Below are positions 1 through 11,040 of a stretch of 64,000 nt of DNA, piece after piece; position 1 is the stretch's first letter, and every line of letters starts with the position of its first letter. A model generated the notes under the pieces. It saw nothing but the letters and a program-made list of their open reading frames with translations, ran no database searches and was not told the origin of the DNA. A program made the translations under genes and the position numbers. The DNA is from Trichobilharzia szidati (taxonomy: Eukaryota > Platyhelminthes > Trematoda > Strigeidida > Schistosomatidae): NCBI GenBank assembly GCA_944472155.2, contig OX235279.1, positions 148,698,199-148,762,198 of the forward strand, in the 5' to 3' direction.

Positions 1-900
1 AAACGAGTTAGATAAAACTCACAACTTAATAAACAACGTCTTCAACGACATCAAATTCACAAGAGAAGAGGAATCCGAGAAAAAAATCCTATTTTTAGGC
101 GTCTTAGTCAAGCGAACAACCAACCCAAGTTTATAGAAAATCAACTCACACAGATCAAATACTGAATTACAACAGGAACAATCCAATAACACACAAAAGG
201 AACTGCATACAAACACTATTCAAGAGGGCCAGGACTCATTGCAGCACTCCCACCTTAAGGAAAATTGAAGAGAGATATCTCATGGACGTCTTCCAAAAAA
301 ATGATATCCACAGAATTTCATCAAAAGACATATACCCCCAAGCCAACCTATCAAACCAAAAGCCCCCAAGGAAAGCACAAAGAAAGTCGCCCTGCCATAT
401 ATAAAGGATATATCAGAAATCACTGCAAGACTCGTCAAACCTTTAGGAATTGACGTCGCACACAAACCAACAAAATCACTTCACTCAGTTCTATGTCAAC
501 CAAAAGACTCAACAGCCAAAGAAGATAAAACCAACATCATCCACAAGATAAATTGTAACAACTGCGAAAAACACTACATTGGCCAAAGTGGACGTCCTCT
601 TCGTCTTCGTATCCACGAACATAAGCTAGCCGTCAAAAGGCATGACATCCACTCCCTCATATCACTACATACAGACAACCACGGGCATCAATTCGATTGG
701 GACAATGTTCAAATATTAGACAGAGGAAAGAACAAAAATGCTAGAGAATTTTTAGAAGCTTGGCATTCCAGTGAATCATCAATCAATAGACACATCGAGA
801 TTGACAAAATTTATCAACCGATAAGAAAGAAACCTCACACACAAAAGGTCAAAGTTCAAGTCAAAGAAACAATCAGTTCCAATACAAGTAGCCTAGAAGG
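1..900 (+). pseudogene. Penelope-like element, 3' coding part (GIY-YIG endonuclease), decayed
   Basis: Conceptual translation gives the end of a PLE reverse transcriptase and its linker, then a GIY-YIG-type endonuclease. The clearest open frame runs from about 386 to 900: a KVALPYIKDISE start, then a Cys pair (NCNNC) followed by HYIGQSGRPLRLRIHEH, which fits the YIG...R...EH pattern of PLE endonucleases. A downstream EFLEAWHS motif is also typical of the domain. The frame upstream of 386 is broken by stops and shifts, and the element continues beyond the window start. Its amino acids differ clearly from the PLE at 41 kb, so it is a separate lineage. It is followed by a non-coding tail with a hammerhead at 1006-1047. 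Confidence 0.8.
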
Positions 901-1005
901 TGTGAAAACGCACAAAAACAACCAATCACGTCCAAGGTCACCGGGAGAGATGATTAATAAACTCGTGGAGAAATCTAAAAGCTCACTTCACTTCAAATTG
1001 AAGTA

Positions 1006-1047
1006 TGCGCTGAAGATGTCACCTAGTAGGGTGATGAAAGCTTCGCA
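1006..1047 (+). ncRNA. Hammerhead ribozyme in PLE tail
   Basis: The core CTGAAGA (fits CUGANGA) lies at 1010-1016. A stem II follows, with TCACC at 1019-1023 pairing to GGGTGA at 1029-1034, then GAAA at 1036-1039. A minimal stem III (AGCT) is followed by a CUU cleavage triplet ending at 1043. Stem I is TGCG (1006-1009) with CGCA (1044-1047). Hammerheads are known in PLEs of many eukaryotes. One unpaired T at 1017 departs from the ideal fold, so activity is uncertain. Decayed relatives of this tail lie at 59.66-59.94 kb. Confidence 0.65.
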
Positions 1048-1130
1048 AATTAACTATCCAGCTCAGAGAACACAACCACATCAAAATCATCCACCTGAGC
1101 TACAAATCTTCTCCATCATATCTATACTCT
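1048..1130 (+). repeat. PLE 3' tail
   Basis: This is the non-coding tail after the hammerhead. Its segment with CTCAGAGAACACAACCACAT recurs in both inverted tail copies at 59.66-59.94 kb, which marks it as a repeated element end and not host sequence. Confidence 0.6.
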
Positions 1131-1640
1131 GTCTTCCTTGTAAAGCTATCCAAATTTATTAAAGTGACAAGTTCTTTTAAAACTTTATGATCGGCGATAG
1201 TAATTGTATACTACATTGATAACGCACTGAATATTCAAAAATGGTTTATCTGAACCCAAGTCCCCGCCTCCAGTGAATTATTTACACAGACTTGTTTTGA
1301 GCTATCGTATGGTTACCGTTGCAGTTGCTTAGTCCTTAATGTCGGTCGACGAATGTTATTTGATTGTTTTTGTGGTATAGCTTGAGCTGATCCCAGAATC
1401 CGATAGAATCGAATGGCGTATGAACTTACTTCGGTCACCGGAAACTATGGGAACGTAGCTTCTGACACTGTTCCACTGCGTGGTGGATCAGACTTCAGTT
1501 CAAATGCTCATGGGGTGTCCACTTAAGACAACCACCTGGCTCATTTTGGGCATCCGAGCAGTACTCTATCTCCGGCACAAACTATGCGATTTTGTGTGAC
1601 ACATCTCTTAATGCGCATAATGTACCAAGTTTTTGATTTA
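1131..1640. other. Unassigned stretch
   Basis: No open frame, tRNA or recognised repeat seen. A short (AAT)n run at 1640-1655 abuts the next repeat. Confidence 0.5.
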
Positions 1641-1683
1641 ATAATAATAATAATATCAGTTAGAGAACCATTGAAAACCAGGG

Positions 1684-1733
1684 AGTACTGGACAGCTGCT
1701 GTTTCATCCTAGTTTGGGAATCACCGGCAGTAC
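1684..1733 (-). ncRNA. Hammerhead-like remnant, left arm of F dimer
   Basis: Same layout as 2175-2220 on the other strand, with stem I GTACTG/CAGTAC kept. The core reads CCGGTGA and stem III has gained a short duplication (CAGCAGCTG). Likely inactive. Confidence 0.5.
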
Positions 1734-2174
1734 GCACCCACTGGGATTCGAACCCAGGACCTTCCGGTTACAAGGCAAGCTCGTATACCATTCAGCCACT
1801 GGGACCCCATTCAATGGCTCATGAATTCTAACTTCTACCAATTCGTGATTTTAGCGCGAACCCAACTATTGTCGTTGGTGGGACATCCATCCATACACGT
1901 GACTTCTAATTGGACCTCACTGGTCACGACTTCTCACTAGAACTCCAGGAAGCTCCAACCTGTAGCAAGTCACTAGCGAGCATCAGAATAATTTTCTATA
2001 GTTTGGTTTGTAAGGATTAGTTATGTCCACCAACGACAATAGTTGGGGTCGCGCTAAAATTACGAATTGGTAGAAGTTAGAATTCATGAGCCATTGAATG
2101 GGGTCCCAGTGGCTGAATGGTATACGAGCTTGCCTTGTAACCGGAAGGTCCCGGGTTCGAATCCCAGTGGGTGC

Positions 2175-2220
2175 GTACTGCCGATGATTCCCAAACTAGG
2201 ATGAAACAGCTGTCCAGTAC
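2175..2220 (+). ncRNA. Hammerhead-like ribozyme, family F SINE
   Basis: Stem I GTACTG (2175-2180) pairs with CAGTAC (2215-2220). The core is CCGATGA (one change, U4 to C, from CUGAUGA), then a stem-loop TTCCCAAACTAGGAT, GAAA (2203-2206), stem III CAG/CTG and the GTC cleavage triplet ending at 2214. All parts are in the right order and spacing, but the core change probably lowers or removes activity. Confidence 0.6.
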
Positions 2221-2312
2221 TCCCTGGTGGTTTTCAATGGTTCTCTAACTGATATCAGTCCGTGATCAACTCGTAAAAGATAACTAATCCTTACAAACCA
2301 AACTATAGAAAA

Positions 2313-4410
2313 TAATAATAATAGAAAGGTAGCTTGGGCTCCAGATACATCTTGCCTTGGATACTAACAAGGTCTTTCATTTAACTGATAACAAGCGTCC
2401 TTTACGGCATTTAGATCACCTTCATCCTTTTGTCTGACTTAATAACCACATTACTACGAATGTGAATGTAGGTCGGTACACTTTGGTCAGTAATTAAACT
2501 TTCGAGAGTCATATTGGTTAGTGTCAATGTTTCCATTTTGGATACTTTGATTACGCACTTACACACACACACACACACACAAACCCTATTGATACATAAC
2601 ACAGACATTAAGTTACACGTAATCTGAATCATAATTACTCTTTCATTTAAGAAAAATGAATACACGACTGCACTGACTACTTACTGTTCTTTTTTTCTCT
2701 TCATCTAAGCAATTCATTTTCATCAACTAAATTGGCCATATCATTTATTGATTAAATTACATAAACAACGATTGTTTGCTTTACTATTCTTATGAAATTT
2801 ATCATTACATAGACTGATGTGTGATTAATGAATAAAAAAAGTCGATGAGGTCATTGAATCGTGTAAATCATGTAACAGTGTTTGAAGTACTGATAAATGC
2901 TAATCTTAATAACATCCAAACTTTTTAACCTTATCTGACCTGATTACTGTTCCCCTTGTTGAAAAAAGTAGTATATGTTGTTATTCTACAAAGAAGTGCT
3001 ATTTGTCTTGTCTTACAGTTATTTATATATATGTATTAATTTATTTCTTGACAGAATATATACTCTAAGGCGGTGGTATTTCATCGTCTATCGAATTGGG
3101 ATTAGATATAGGTGTGTAGATGGCTACCAGCTCACACTGGATGCATTCATGCTATTGCTTTAAATATCTCTCGTTAAATCGTCTTATAATTGTAAGCTTA
3201 ACTGAGATAAGTCGGTGATTGTTTTAAAATAAATACATCATTTAAGTAAACGCTTAACGTCTAAGATTCAACTATCTGTACTTCGGCAGTTGATGTCACA
3301 ACAGCATCGTACTAACAGTTCTTGGATGTCGAGTACGCGGATGCCACTTTCTTTATGCTTGGTTCCCTCTTCTCAAGCTTTCATTTCAGTAAATAATGTG
3401 CATGAATTTTACTGGATGATCGACAATTTATTGTTCATAATCATATCAATGTGATCACACGACTTTGACCCTTGAGTTTTATAGCTTTCTTTGTTCTCTC
3501 CTATTTGTCGTTGTCGGGGTAGTAGAATTTTCCAGATATCGGGACAGGTGATGAATCATTCCTATTACATGTATTTGTAGTTGATTCGATAACAAAGCTT
3601 TGTATCATATAGATACTATTTTTTATTTAACCGACAAAGCTTGTTTATTGATGTGTAATGTGCATGAATATGTCATTGATTCTTCAAGTAAAAATTTAAG
3701 TGTATGTCATCACAAACTGTATTTTGATAGTTGTTTTTTTTGTTTTGCTTCATTCATTTCCTCAAATGTTTCACTATGCGTTAGAGATCTGTTGAGAAAT
3801 ATTCAGTTGTAAAACAATTTTAAGCAACGCAGGCATACAGTTATCGAGTATGCATTTTACCCGTAGGATGTTAGACCACTTAATGATTTCACTAAGTGAT
3901 TAGAATTTGAGCACATGGAAATCAATGAGTCAAGATGATACTCAATCTACTGATGGTATTCAAATTACCGCGGATGTGTGTAATTCTGAGCATAGCATCA
4001 TACAATTATATCGTGGTGATCAAGACGTACGTATTAAAAGAGAAAATCATAAAAGCGTTAAAATTGTTTCATAACTAATACCATGGAAAAAACGTCCTGT
4101 CACGCAAACTAGGGTGAAGATACGTCTCATCAGATCTAACACTTGATTTTCAGTCAGAGTGCTCGAGTTTGCTTCTCAATTCGCCGAATTCGGTAGCATC
4201 ACTAGTAGCCACTCAGTCTAAGCGTGTCTGAGTCTCCCACAGGTGATTTAGGTATGCCAAAATGTTGTCGCCTTGAAGTCAGTTACTAAAATGAGTAGAG
4301 AATGGAAAAGTCTCAGAGCTATTTAGCTTCATCATCATGTACAACGTGAAACATTGGAGAATCTCGATCACAAGTTCAATCGCTATCCTTATGTTTAAAT
4401 AAGACAACGC
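2313..4410. other. Unassigned stretch with simple repeats
   Basis: There is no convincing gene. A (CA)n run lies at about 2561-2582. A fragment of the short PLE-like family G (minus strand, about 3413-3480) has lost most of its ribozyme. Short open frames here lack similarity or splice context and look random. Confidence 0.5.
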
Positions 4411-4480
4411 AAGTGATATTTCGGTTACAGGATTTCATCATGAGCTGACATTGGTTAGAGAACCATTGGAAAATCTGGGA

Positions 4481-4526
4481 GTACTGGACGCCTGTTTCGT
4501 CTTAGTTTGAGACTCTTCATCAGTAC
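4481..4526 (-). ncRNA. Hammerhead-like, left arm of F dimer
   Basis: Stem I GTACTG/CAGTAC, core ATGAAGA (C3 to A), stem II GTCTC...GAGAC type hairpin, GAAA and a GTC triplet are all visible on the minus strand. The C3 change breaks the 3-8 pair, so it is likely inactive. Confidence 0.55.
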
Positions 4527-4728
4527 GCATTCACCGGGGTTCGGTCCCAGGACCTTCTGGTTACAAGGCGAGCTCGTATATCATTAAGCCACTGGGAACC
4601 GATCCAATGGCCCATGAATTCTAGCTTCTGCCAATTCACGATATAGCGCGAACCCTAGCCAATGTCTCCGGCGAGTATTTGTCCTCACACCCGACCTGCT
4701 ACACCCTACTGGTCACAGCTTCCCACTG

Positions 4729-4872
4729 GTGAGTCGGTGGCACAGTGGTTATGACTCTGACCGATCATACACATGGCTCGGGGTTCGATCCCTTACCGAC
4801 GCACACCTGATATCTATGGTTGGCCTGCAAAATTTGGGCTACCGATATCACATACTGAACATTCCATTGTGG
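4729..4872 (+). repeat. tRNA-headed SINE module (family A2)
   Basis: A tRNA-like region: GTCGGTGGCACAGTGG (A-box-like) and GGGGTTCGATCCC (B-box-like), ending in CCGACGCAC. It is followed by a body with TTTGGGCTACCGATATCAC. The same module occurs reversed at 37.66-37.78 kb. Here it sits at the centre of the inverted family F dimer. Confidence 0.75.
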
Positions 4873-5068
4873 GAAGTCGTGACCAGTAGGGTGTAGCAGG
4901 TCGGATGTGAGGACAAATACTCGCCGAAGACATTGGCTAGTGGTTGCGCTACATCGTGAATTGGCAGAAGCTAGAATTCATGGGCGATTGGATCGGGTCC
5001 CAGTGGCTTAATGATATACGAGCTCGCCTTGTAACCAGAAGGTCCTGGGACCGAACCCCGGTGAATGC

Positions 5069-5114
5069 GTACTGATGAAGAGTCTCAAACTAAGACGAAA
5101 CAGGTGTCCAGTAC
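5069..5114 (+). ncRNA. Hammerhead-like, right arm of F dimer
   Basis: Stem I GTACTG (5069-5074) with CAGTAC (5109-5114); core ATGAAGA (5075-5081); stem II GTCT...AGAC; GAAA (5097-5100); GTC ending 5108. Same C3-to-A change as the left arm. Confidence 0.55.
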
Positions 5115-5582
5115 TCCCAGGTTTTCCAATGGTTCTCTAACCAATGTCAGCTCATTATGAAATCCTCTAACCAATCAACCAAATCTCTACAAACCAACAC
5201 TTGAAAGTGATATTTTATTATTCGCAGGTACATTTGAGTTTCATTCTCGTCCATCTCTGAATAAAAATTGAGTCCTTTGATTCTCCGGTATTATACAGCA
5301 CTTTATGCAAACCGAAAAAACAGCCTGTAAACTTTAGGTGTACAGTTTTATGTTGTCATCGAGACAAACATAAATTATGTTAACCAAAGAGTAGGTAAAT
5401 GGTTCTTTTTGATTTGAAACATTTAATTGAAAAATGATCATTGTGAATTCCGTATATGTGAAAATTTTTTCTTTTATACTGAAGTATAAGTAAAATTGAA
5501 TAATTGTCTTATGTAAATTTATAAGTCAAGAAAAAATTGAGTCGATAAGATCTTATCAGAGTAAATTGAAGTAAAATTTTTC

Positions 5583-7277
5583 TTAATCTATTTCGACTGA
5601 TTGAATTATATTTGTAACTGTCTCTCTGGATTCAACATAGAACTTGGCACCGAAGTGCACCAGTTCGAGTTGCCACGTTCCAAATAGCACACAAAGGTAG
5701 ACAAGAAGATGAGTGAAGAGAATCAATAGAGTTTTGACAAGTATAAGGGTGAAACAGAATGAGTAATGGTAGAAAGGAATATGAAAGATTACAGAGACTG
5801 AATACATCTGCGTAAGCCATTGACAACGATTTTGAGCCATTTCACCTATTGTCTCCAGCCATTGATTCTTAGAGTCCCGAGGGCCCCAACCCGGAAGTCT
5901 GCATCTCCCTACCTGACTCAGTTTAACTGTCAAGGATTTCATGGATTGATGCCATGTTTTTGTTTGGCCACCACTTACTCTTTTCCAACCTGCACCTATA
6001 TCAGCTAGTAATGCCCGTCGGGGGAGGCGATGGCTAGGCATGCGCAGCACGTGACCTAACCATCTCAATCTATGTAACTTCATAGCCTCTTCGATTGATT
6101 TTCCCTCTTTGCCCAACACTCTACGCCTAACGTCAACATTACTTACCTTATTATACCACCTAACGTGAGAAAGAGATCGTAGACATCTATGATCAAAAGC
6201 AGTCAACCTTTTCATGTCTTCAACTCGTATTGGCCATGTTTCAGAGCCATAGAGAAGGACGGAGCGAACTGCTGAGCAGTACACACGTCCCTTGGTTGAT
6301 AGCCGGATGTCACGCCTACGCCAGAGATGGTGTAAGTTAGCGAAAGCAGCTCGAGCTTGTTGGATCCATGCTGAGATTTCGTCACCAATCAATCCGTTGG
6401 TGCTGATACAACTTCCCAAATAGGTGAAGTGGTCAACATGTTCTATCACTTCACTCCCTATCACTAAGCTGGGGGTAGACGTAGTCCAGTCTTGTAGCAG
6501 CATCTTACATTTTACAGGGGCGAATCGCATGCCAAACATACGAAGATTGTTGCTCAAGGTGTTCAGAAGACTCTGCATTTTGTCAGCATCCTCCCCTAAC
6601 AGGACTATGTCATCTGCATATTCTAAGTCCATAAGACTATTCTCTGGTAACAAGTCGATTCCTAAGTCGTTAAGTTCAGTTAAGGATACTTCCATTAGCA
6701 TATCTATGATGAAGTTAAACAGAAAAGGGGAAAGTGGACATCCTTGATGGACACCACTGGTTGTTATCAATTCAGATGACAATTCCCCATAAGCCCTTAC
6801 ACGGCTACGTGAGTTTGAGTAGAGTGCCTTGATTAGTGCAATGTACTTTCTTGGCACTCCCTTCACAGTCAAACATTGCCATAGTACCTCTCGATCCACG
6901 GAGTCGAAGGCCGCCTTCAAGTCAAGAAATATGGCAATTGTTGGACGCCTAAAAGTGTGTCTATGTTCTAGGATCTGTCGGAGAGTGAAGATAAGATCTA
7001 TGCACCCTCTACCTGGCATAAAGCCCGCTTGATTTTCCCTCGTTTGTTCCTCCCGAGTTCGGCTTAGTCTGTGCATGATTACTGAGCCTAGGATTTTAGA
7101 GACTATGTTCGTCAGGCTGATTCCTCTATGATTATCACATGAGGACTTGTCTCCCTTCTTGAATATTGGTATAATAAGTGACTTACCCCATTCTAATGGG
7201 ACCGTCTCTGATTCCCAGACGTTACCTAGTACCTTAGTTAAACTATATACTAGTATGTCACCCCCATATTTAAACAC
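5583..7277 (-). pseudogene. RTE-like retrotransposon, reverse transcriptase part (SR2-type), copy 1
   Basis: A 564-codon frame with a complete non-LTR RT: FKKGDKSSCDNHRGISLTN, motif A FLDLKAAFDSVDREVLW, motif B GVHQGCPLSPFLFNFIID, motif C LEYADDIVLL. The thumb and C-terminal region ([21 protein letters not shown]) follow. It is the downstream half of a single RTE polyprotein. The frame really begins further upstream (KAAGPDGIIPEVFKY lies before the first Met) and is split from the endonuclease half by two frameshifts, near 7400-7410 (a C-run on the coding strand) and near 7560. The last residues read into flanking DNA past the element end (about 5600). No other defect is visible, so the copy is young. 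Confidence 0.9.
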
Positions 7278-7521
7278 CTCCGGAATAATTCCGTCGGGTC
7301 CTGCCGCTTTGCCTCGTTTCAGATTACAGATAGCTTTTGTGACCTCACTTACAGACGGCGGGCCAGTGTCTATATCCCATTCGGGTGTGTGCTGGATGGC
7401 GGGGGGGGGCTCAGTGTGGCTGTAGGCAAGTTAAATTGTTCCTCAAAGTGTTCTTTCCAGCGTTCAAGGCGTCTATCCTGAGAGCTAATTAAGGAGCCAT
7501 TTTTCTCAGAAATAGTTTCAC

Positions 7522-9222
7522 TTATGATTTGCCTTCTCCCACCCGTTTTCCTAATGAGTCTAAAGATTGCCTAGTGTTGCCTATCGCCGATGCTTTTTCC
7601 ATCTCTTTCGCCTTTGTCAACCACCACTGTTCACGGTCCTTGCGGAGACTTTTCGTAAGTTTCCTTTTGTGCAGCTTTCGCTCCTCATTGAATTCGGAGC
7701 TCGCCGGAATAAGTCTTCTAGCATCTATCAGTTCGGATGAGGCAGTCGGAATCCAATGGTTTTTACTCACCTTTGTATTTACCTCATTCACAGCTTTTAC
7801 AGCTGTATCTATGGCTGACTGAATGTTTTTCCAGGCTTCTTCAGGGTGAGCGCAGCTGTCGAACTCAGTAATGTGTTTAGCTAGTTCTTCCTCAAATAGG
7901 GACTTAGTTTCCTGATCGAGCTGGGGACGTGATGGGTTTACCGCTAGCTGTTTCCTACGTCCGTTCAGTCGTAAGCACACACGAGCGCGGACCAGTGCGT
8001 GATCGGTATCTACACACGTGTTCCAGAAGGAGCGACAATCTCCTACCGACCCACGCCAACGATAGCTTATTGCTATGTGGTCTATTTGTGTCCAGCGTTG
8101 GTTTGATGATGGGGGTCGCCAGGTCAAACAGTGTCTCTCCTTGTGTTTGAAGTTAGTGCTTACAAGAAACAAATGATTATCTGAACAGAACTGTAGGAGA
8201 CGGTCACCGTTGTCGGTTCGCTGGCACGGAATTCCGTATGTGCCACCGACATTCTTCTCAGATTGACACAATTTCCCTACTTGAGCATTAAAGTCACCAG
8301 CTAAAACGACTATATCTGAGCGTTTAGCCTTTCGCAGCAAACTAGACAGCTTTTGGTAGAACTCATCCTTCGTTTCATCCGAACTGCAGTCAGTGGGGGC
8401 GTAGGCGGAGATTACGAAAAGGCATCGGCGAGTAGTGCAGTCCTTTCTCCTTTTCACTGATCCGTTCAGACGGACAGCACACATTCGGCTATCTACCGGG
8501 ATCCAGTCAAGTAATGTCTTTTCTGCCCTAGTACTCAAAGCTATCCCAACACCAGCTAATCCTCGTGAGCTAGCCGTCGCATCTCCTGACACCCTCAAGG
8601 TGAATTTTGCAGATTCATCCTGTTGGCCAGGTGGGGTTAGGTGAATAACCACACTTGGGTCTTGTATGCGTGTTTCTGAAACACAACATACATCAATGGC
8701 TCGGGATGCCAGAGTCTTGGCTAGTGATGCTTGTTGTCCTATTTGGCAAAGTGTCCTAACATTAAATGCTCCTATATGAAATTGGTGGCATGGCTTTAGG
8801 AGACTATCGATGGTGGTTTTTTGGCTTCCGTCGTTTTCAGTGCACACAGAGTGAAGAGGAAGTGAAGAGCCATCAAGTAGAGGAGTTGCATTAGTAGAAG
8901 GAAGGCAAGATAATAGAGATGAAGATGAAGACAAAGATGAGCGAGGATTAGAGGGGTTTCGCGTGCACTTCGGATTGTGAGGGCGATTGTTACTTCCCGG
9001 CTGCCCACACCGTGGAAGTTGGTTGCGTGACCGCAGAGCCCAGGGGACAACTGCTTGAGGCCGGTCACACACGGCCTGTTTTTGTTTGTTCTTTTTCATT
9101 TGGTGTGTCTCAGTAGCATATTTATCACTTCTGCCATGTGACACGGCAGCAGGAAGCGCGGTCGTTGTTAATCCGGGCCCCGACCGATCCGGCATGATAT
9201 TTTGTGATTTTGTTTGAGTCAT
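7522..9222 (-). pseudogene. RTE-like retrotransposon, AP-type endonuclease part, copy 1
   Basis: A 566-codon frame. After a low-complexity N-terminus it has an exonuclease-endonuclease-phosphatase fold: FHIGAFNVRTLCQIGQQ, SETRIQDP, AYAPTD, GDFNAQVG, QIDHIAI and TDHALVRARV. It nicks target DNA for target-primed reverse transcription. A missing base near 7560 throws the frame off in the linker, and the RT half continues in another frame. With the 5' leader (to about 9400) the element is about 3.8 kb, close to the known length of SR2-type elements. Confidence 0.9.
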
Positions 9223-9405
9223 AGCATCGGACTGGGTAGCTGCTTTTTGTCTAACCGCTATCCAAACAACCTTTCTGGCATGGTAGGACCTACAGGAACA
9301 TAAGTCTCAGCCAGTATAGCTTGTTGGGTCATTGTGGTGTTCAAGCCCGACCACCACGTCAAGGTAGCAGCTTTCGGTCGGGATATTGGTGTAATCTAAC
9401 TCATC
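9223..9405 (-). repeat. RTE copy 1, 5' leader
   Basis: Non-coding start of the element, upstream of the first Met of the endonuclease frame. The boundary near 9400 is an estimate from where the GC content drops and no target duplication was identified. Confidence 0.45.
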
Positions 9406-9724
9406 ATTGTTGTGACCTACACATTGTCACCATCAGTATCTGAAATACATGCCATAAAGTAGGTGAATGTAAATGTGGTCCAATACTTACACCCACTAAC
9501 TGAAGATTCATTAACAACTGAACAGTTATGGACACATGTCTCTCTTAAGTCTGTGAAGTATTTGAGGAATCCACTTTGTAACAACATTCAAAATCTGGAA
9601 CACTTTCATCATGCATCATGGTGAATGCGCCAGTTCACATCCACTCATCTGGCGCCCAGTGACTCATGATATCTTAAATCTGCCATTTCGTGGTTTGGAG
9701 GAAGATGATAATTAAATCTTACTA

Positions 9725-9800
9725 CAGGCGTAAATGGTGATACAGCGGTAGAATGCTCACCGACCACGTATGTGGTTCGGAGTTCGGCTTCATTGAATGC
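9725..9800 (+). repeat. tRNA-like SINE head fragment (family A)
   Basis: It has TGATACAGCGGTAGAATGC, then GTGGTTCGGAGTTCGG, matching the tRNA-like head of family A; the body is missing. Confidence 0.55.
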
Positions 9801-9878
9801 TAATATTTTTAATCAGATCTTTTTTATTAATAAACACAAGAAGTTGACTATTTCATATGGTTCTATCTTTTTTGTTAG

Positions 9879-10394
9879 GAAATTCGTGGTCAAAATACAC
9901 TTGAAACCCGTGAAGATGATACATGTTTAGCTCCACCACCAGATGAACCAATTCAACCCGTACGCAAATCTCCACTCAGTGCGAAATCTGATCTTTCTGT
10001 TGACATACAACAACAAAAAGAAGTGACTAATAGTGATACTATTGGTTTAACTGAGGAAAAAGCCGTAGATGCGAATACAATAAGTGGTTCTGCAGTATCA
10101 GAAAAACACGAGAATATTAGCCCTGAACCTGAAGAAGAAGATGGTGATGTCGATGAAGATGATGATAAAGATGATGAAGACGATGATAATGGCGATGATG
10201 ACGACGATGAGGATGAGAAACGTGTTGTAGAACCAGTTGAACGTTATGAACCACAGACTGTACACGTCAATCCTCCAGAACGTGCACCGAACCATCCAGC
10301 TTTATTCACTCATTGTCAGTATTTGTATGTTGGAGCAGGTCGTTGGCAAGTTTATGTTCAAATGTGGTTTGTTGAAGATCGTTTAAAAAGAGAG
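9879..10394 (+). CDS. Host gene 1, exon with acidic run
   Basis: Acceptor TTTTTTGTTAG, donor GTAAAT, phase 0 at both ends. It encodes 172 residues: a polar start (EIRGQNTLETRED), then a long Asp/Glu run at about residues 85-110, then APNHPALFTHCQYLYVGAGR, which looks folded and conserved, ending in VEDRLKRE. A frame reading through the donor stops soon after. The acidic run is low complexity and probably disordered. Confidence 0.8.
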
Positions 10395-10835
10395 GTAAAT
10401 ATCTTTCTTTTTCGGGTACATTCTTGTCCAAAGCTATTTTATTCCTTTTCTTTCACCTCGATTTAAAAAAGAAGCGTAATGTACCTATTTAGTTATAGAA
10501 ATTTCACAGTATAAAAATGTCTGAATAGGAATGATGGACTAAAACAGGATTTAACCTGGTTGCAACCCCCCTCTCCCTCATGAATTGGCAAAATCATAGC
10601 GAATGTGAGAAGCGATTTCATTATGTAAATACACGCTGCTTTCATAATTTTGTACACTTATCAAATCCAACAATCTACACCTGGTTTTGTTATCTTTACC
10701 AATTGGTCAACTTGACAACGAAAAATGACCCCATACTGAGGAACGATGATTAAGTTGTTATATATATATATATATATGCTGAGATTTTGTAAATTTTGGT
10801 TTAATAATACTTCGATAAAGCTATTAGCATTAAGT

Positions 10836-11040
10836 GTGTCGGTGGCACAACAGTAGAATGCCCACCAACCACGCAGGTGGTTCAGGGTTCGGTCGCCGGC
10901 CGACTCACTCCTTTAAAGAGGGCAGGTTGGCATGAAGCTAGCAAACCCATCTTGTAAAAGTAAATACCACTGCTACTGAAACTTCAAAGCTCAAGCTTCA
11001 AGCCCTATGTTCCACTGAGAACGTAAAGGAATGAAAAAAA
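10836..11040 (+). repeat. Family A SINE (tRNA-headed)
   Basis: The head is GTCGGTGGCACAACAGTAGA with a B-box-like GGTTCGGTCGCC, then CCGACTCACTCCTTTA. The body has GGCATGAAGCTAGCAAACCC and a 3' hairpin and end of the type AGCCCTATGTTCCACTGAGA. Family A recurs at 12.9, 22.3, 43.1, 44.4, 44.7, 49.4, 51.3, 53.8 and 62.5 kb. No hammerhead seen in it. Confidence 0.8.

Larger units (their letters stand above)
1645..2312. repeat. Inverted (head-to-head) dimer of a tRNA-headed hammerhead SINE (family F)
   Basis: The left arm (about 1655-1890, minus) and right arm (about 2020-2265, plus) are near-perfect reverse complements around a unique spacer. Each arm has a tRNA-like promoter region with a B-box-like GGTTCGAATCC, then a hammerhead-like segment, then a tail ending CTCTAACTGATATCAG. 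The 3' tails face outward. The right arm continues to TACAAACCAAACTAT, matching the tails of the 5.2 and 50.5 kb copies. The left arm is cut by an (AAT)n run. Family F copies also occur at 4.4, 14.0, 48.8, 50.1 and 56.5 kb. Confidence 0.8.
4422..5214. repeat. Inverted family F SINE dimer with 11-bp target duplication
   Basis: The left arm (4422 to about 4728, minus) and right arm (to 5214, plus) are reverse complements with both 3' tails outward. The whole unit is bounded by the direct repeat AAGTGATATTT at 4411-4421 and 5215-5225, so it inserted once as a dimer. The centre holds a second tRNA-like module (4729-4872), so the right-hand copy is the longer one. Confidence 0.85.

Noticed and set aside
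2100..2175. Possible functional tRNA genes at the tRNA-like regions (also 14.2, 44.5, 50.3, 53.2, 62.7 kb)
   Set aside because: Each is followed by the same SINE body and tail, and several have broken arms. They are SINE promoters and not tRNA genes.
6424..6747. Plus-strand open frame of 107 codons inside the RTE
   Set aside because: It lies opposite the RT motif C region of the RTE, and its open frame is a by-product of the coding strand.
10098..10295. Minus-strand Ile/Phe-rich frame
   Set aside because: It is the complement of the Asp/Glu run of host gene 1.
10836..11040. Hammerhead in family A SINEs
   Set aside because: GAAAC occurs near the 3' part but no CUGANGA core or matching stems are present in any copy.
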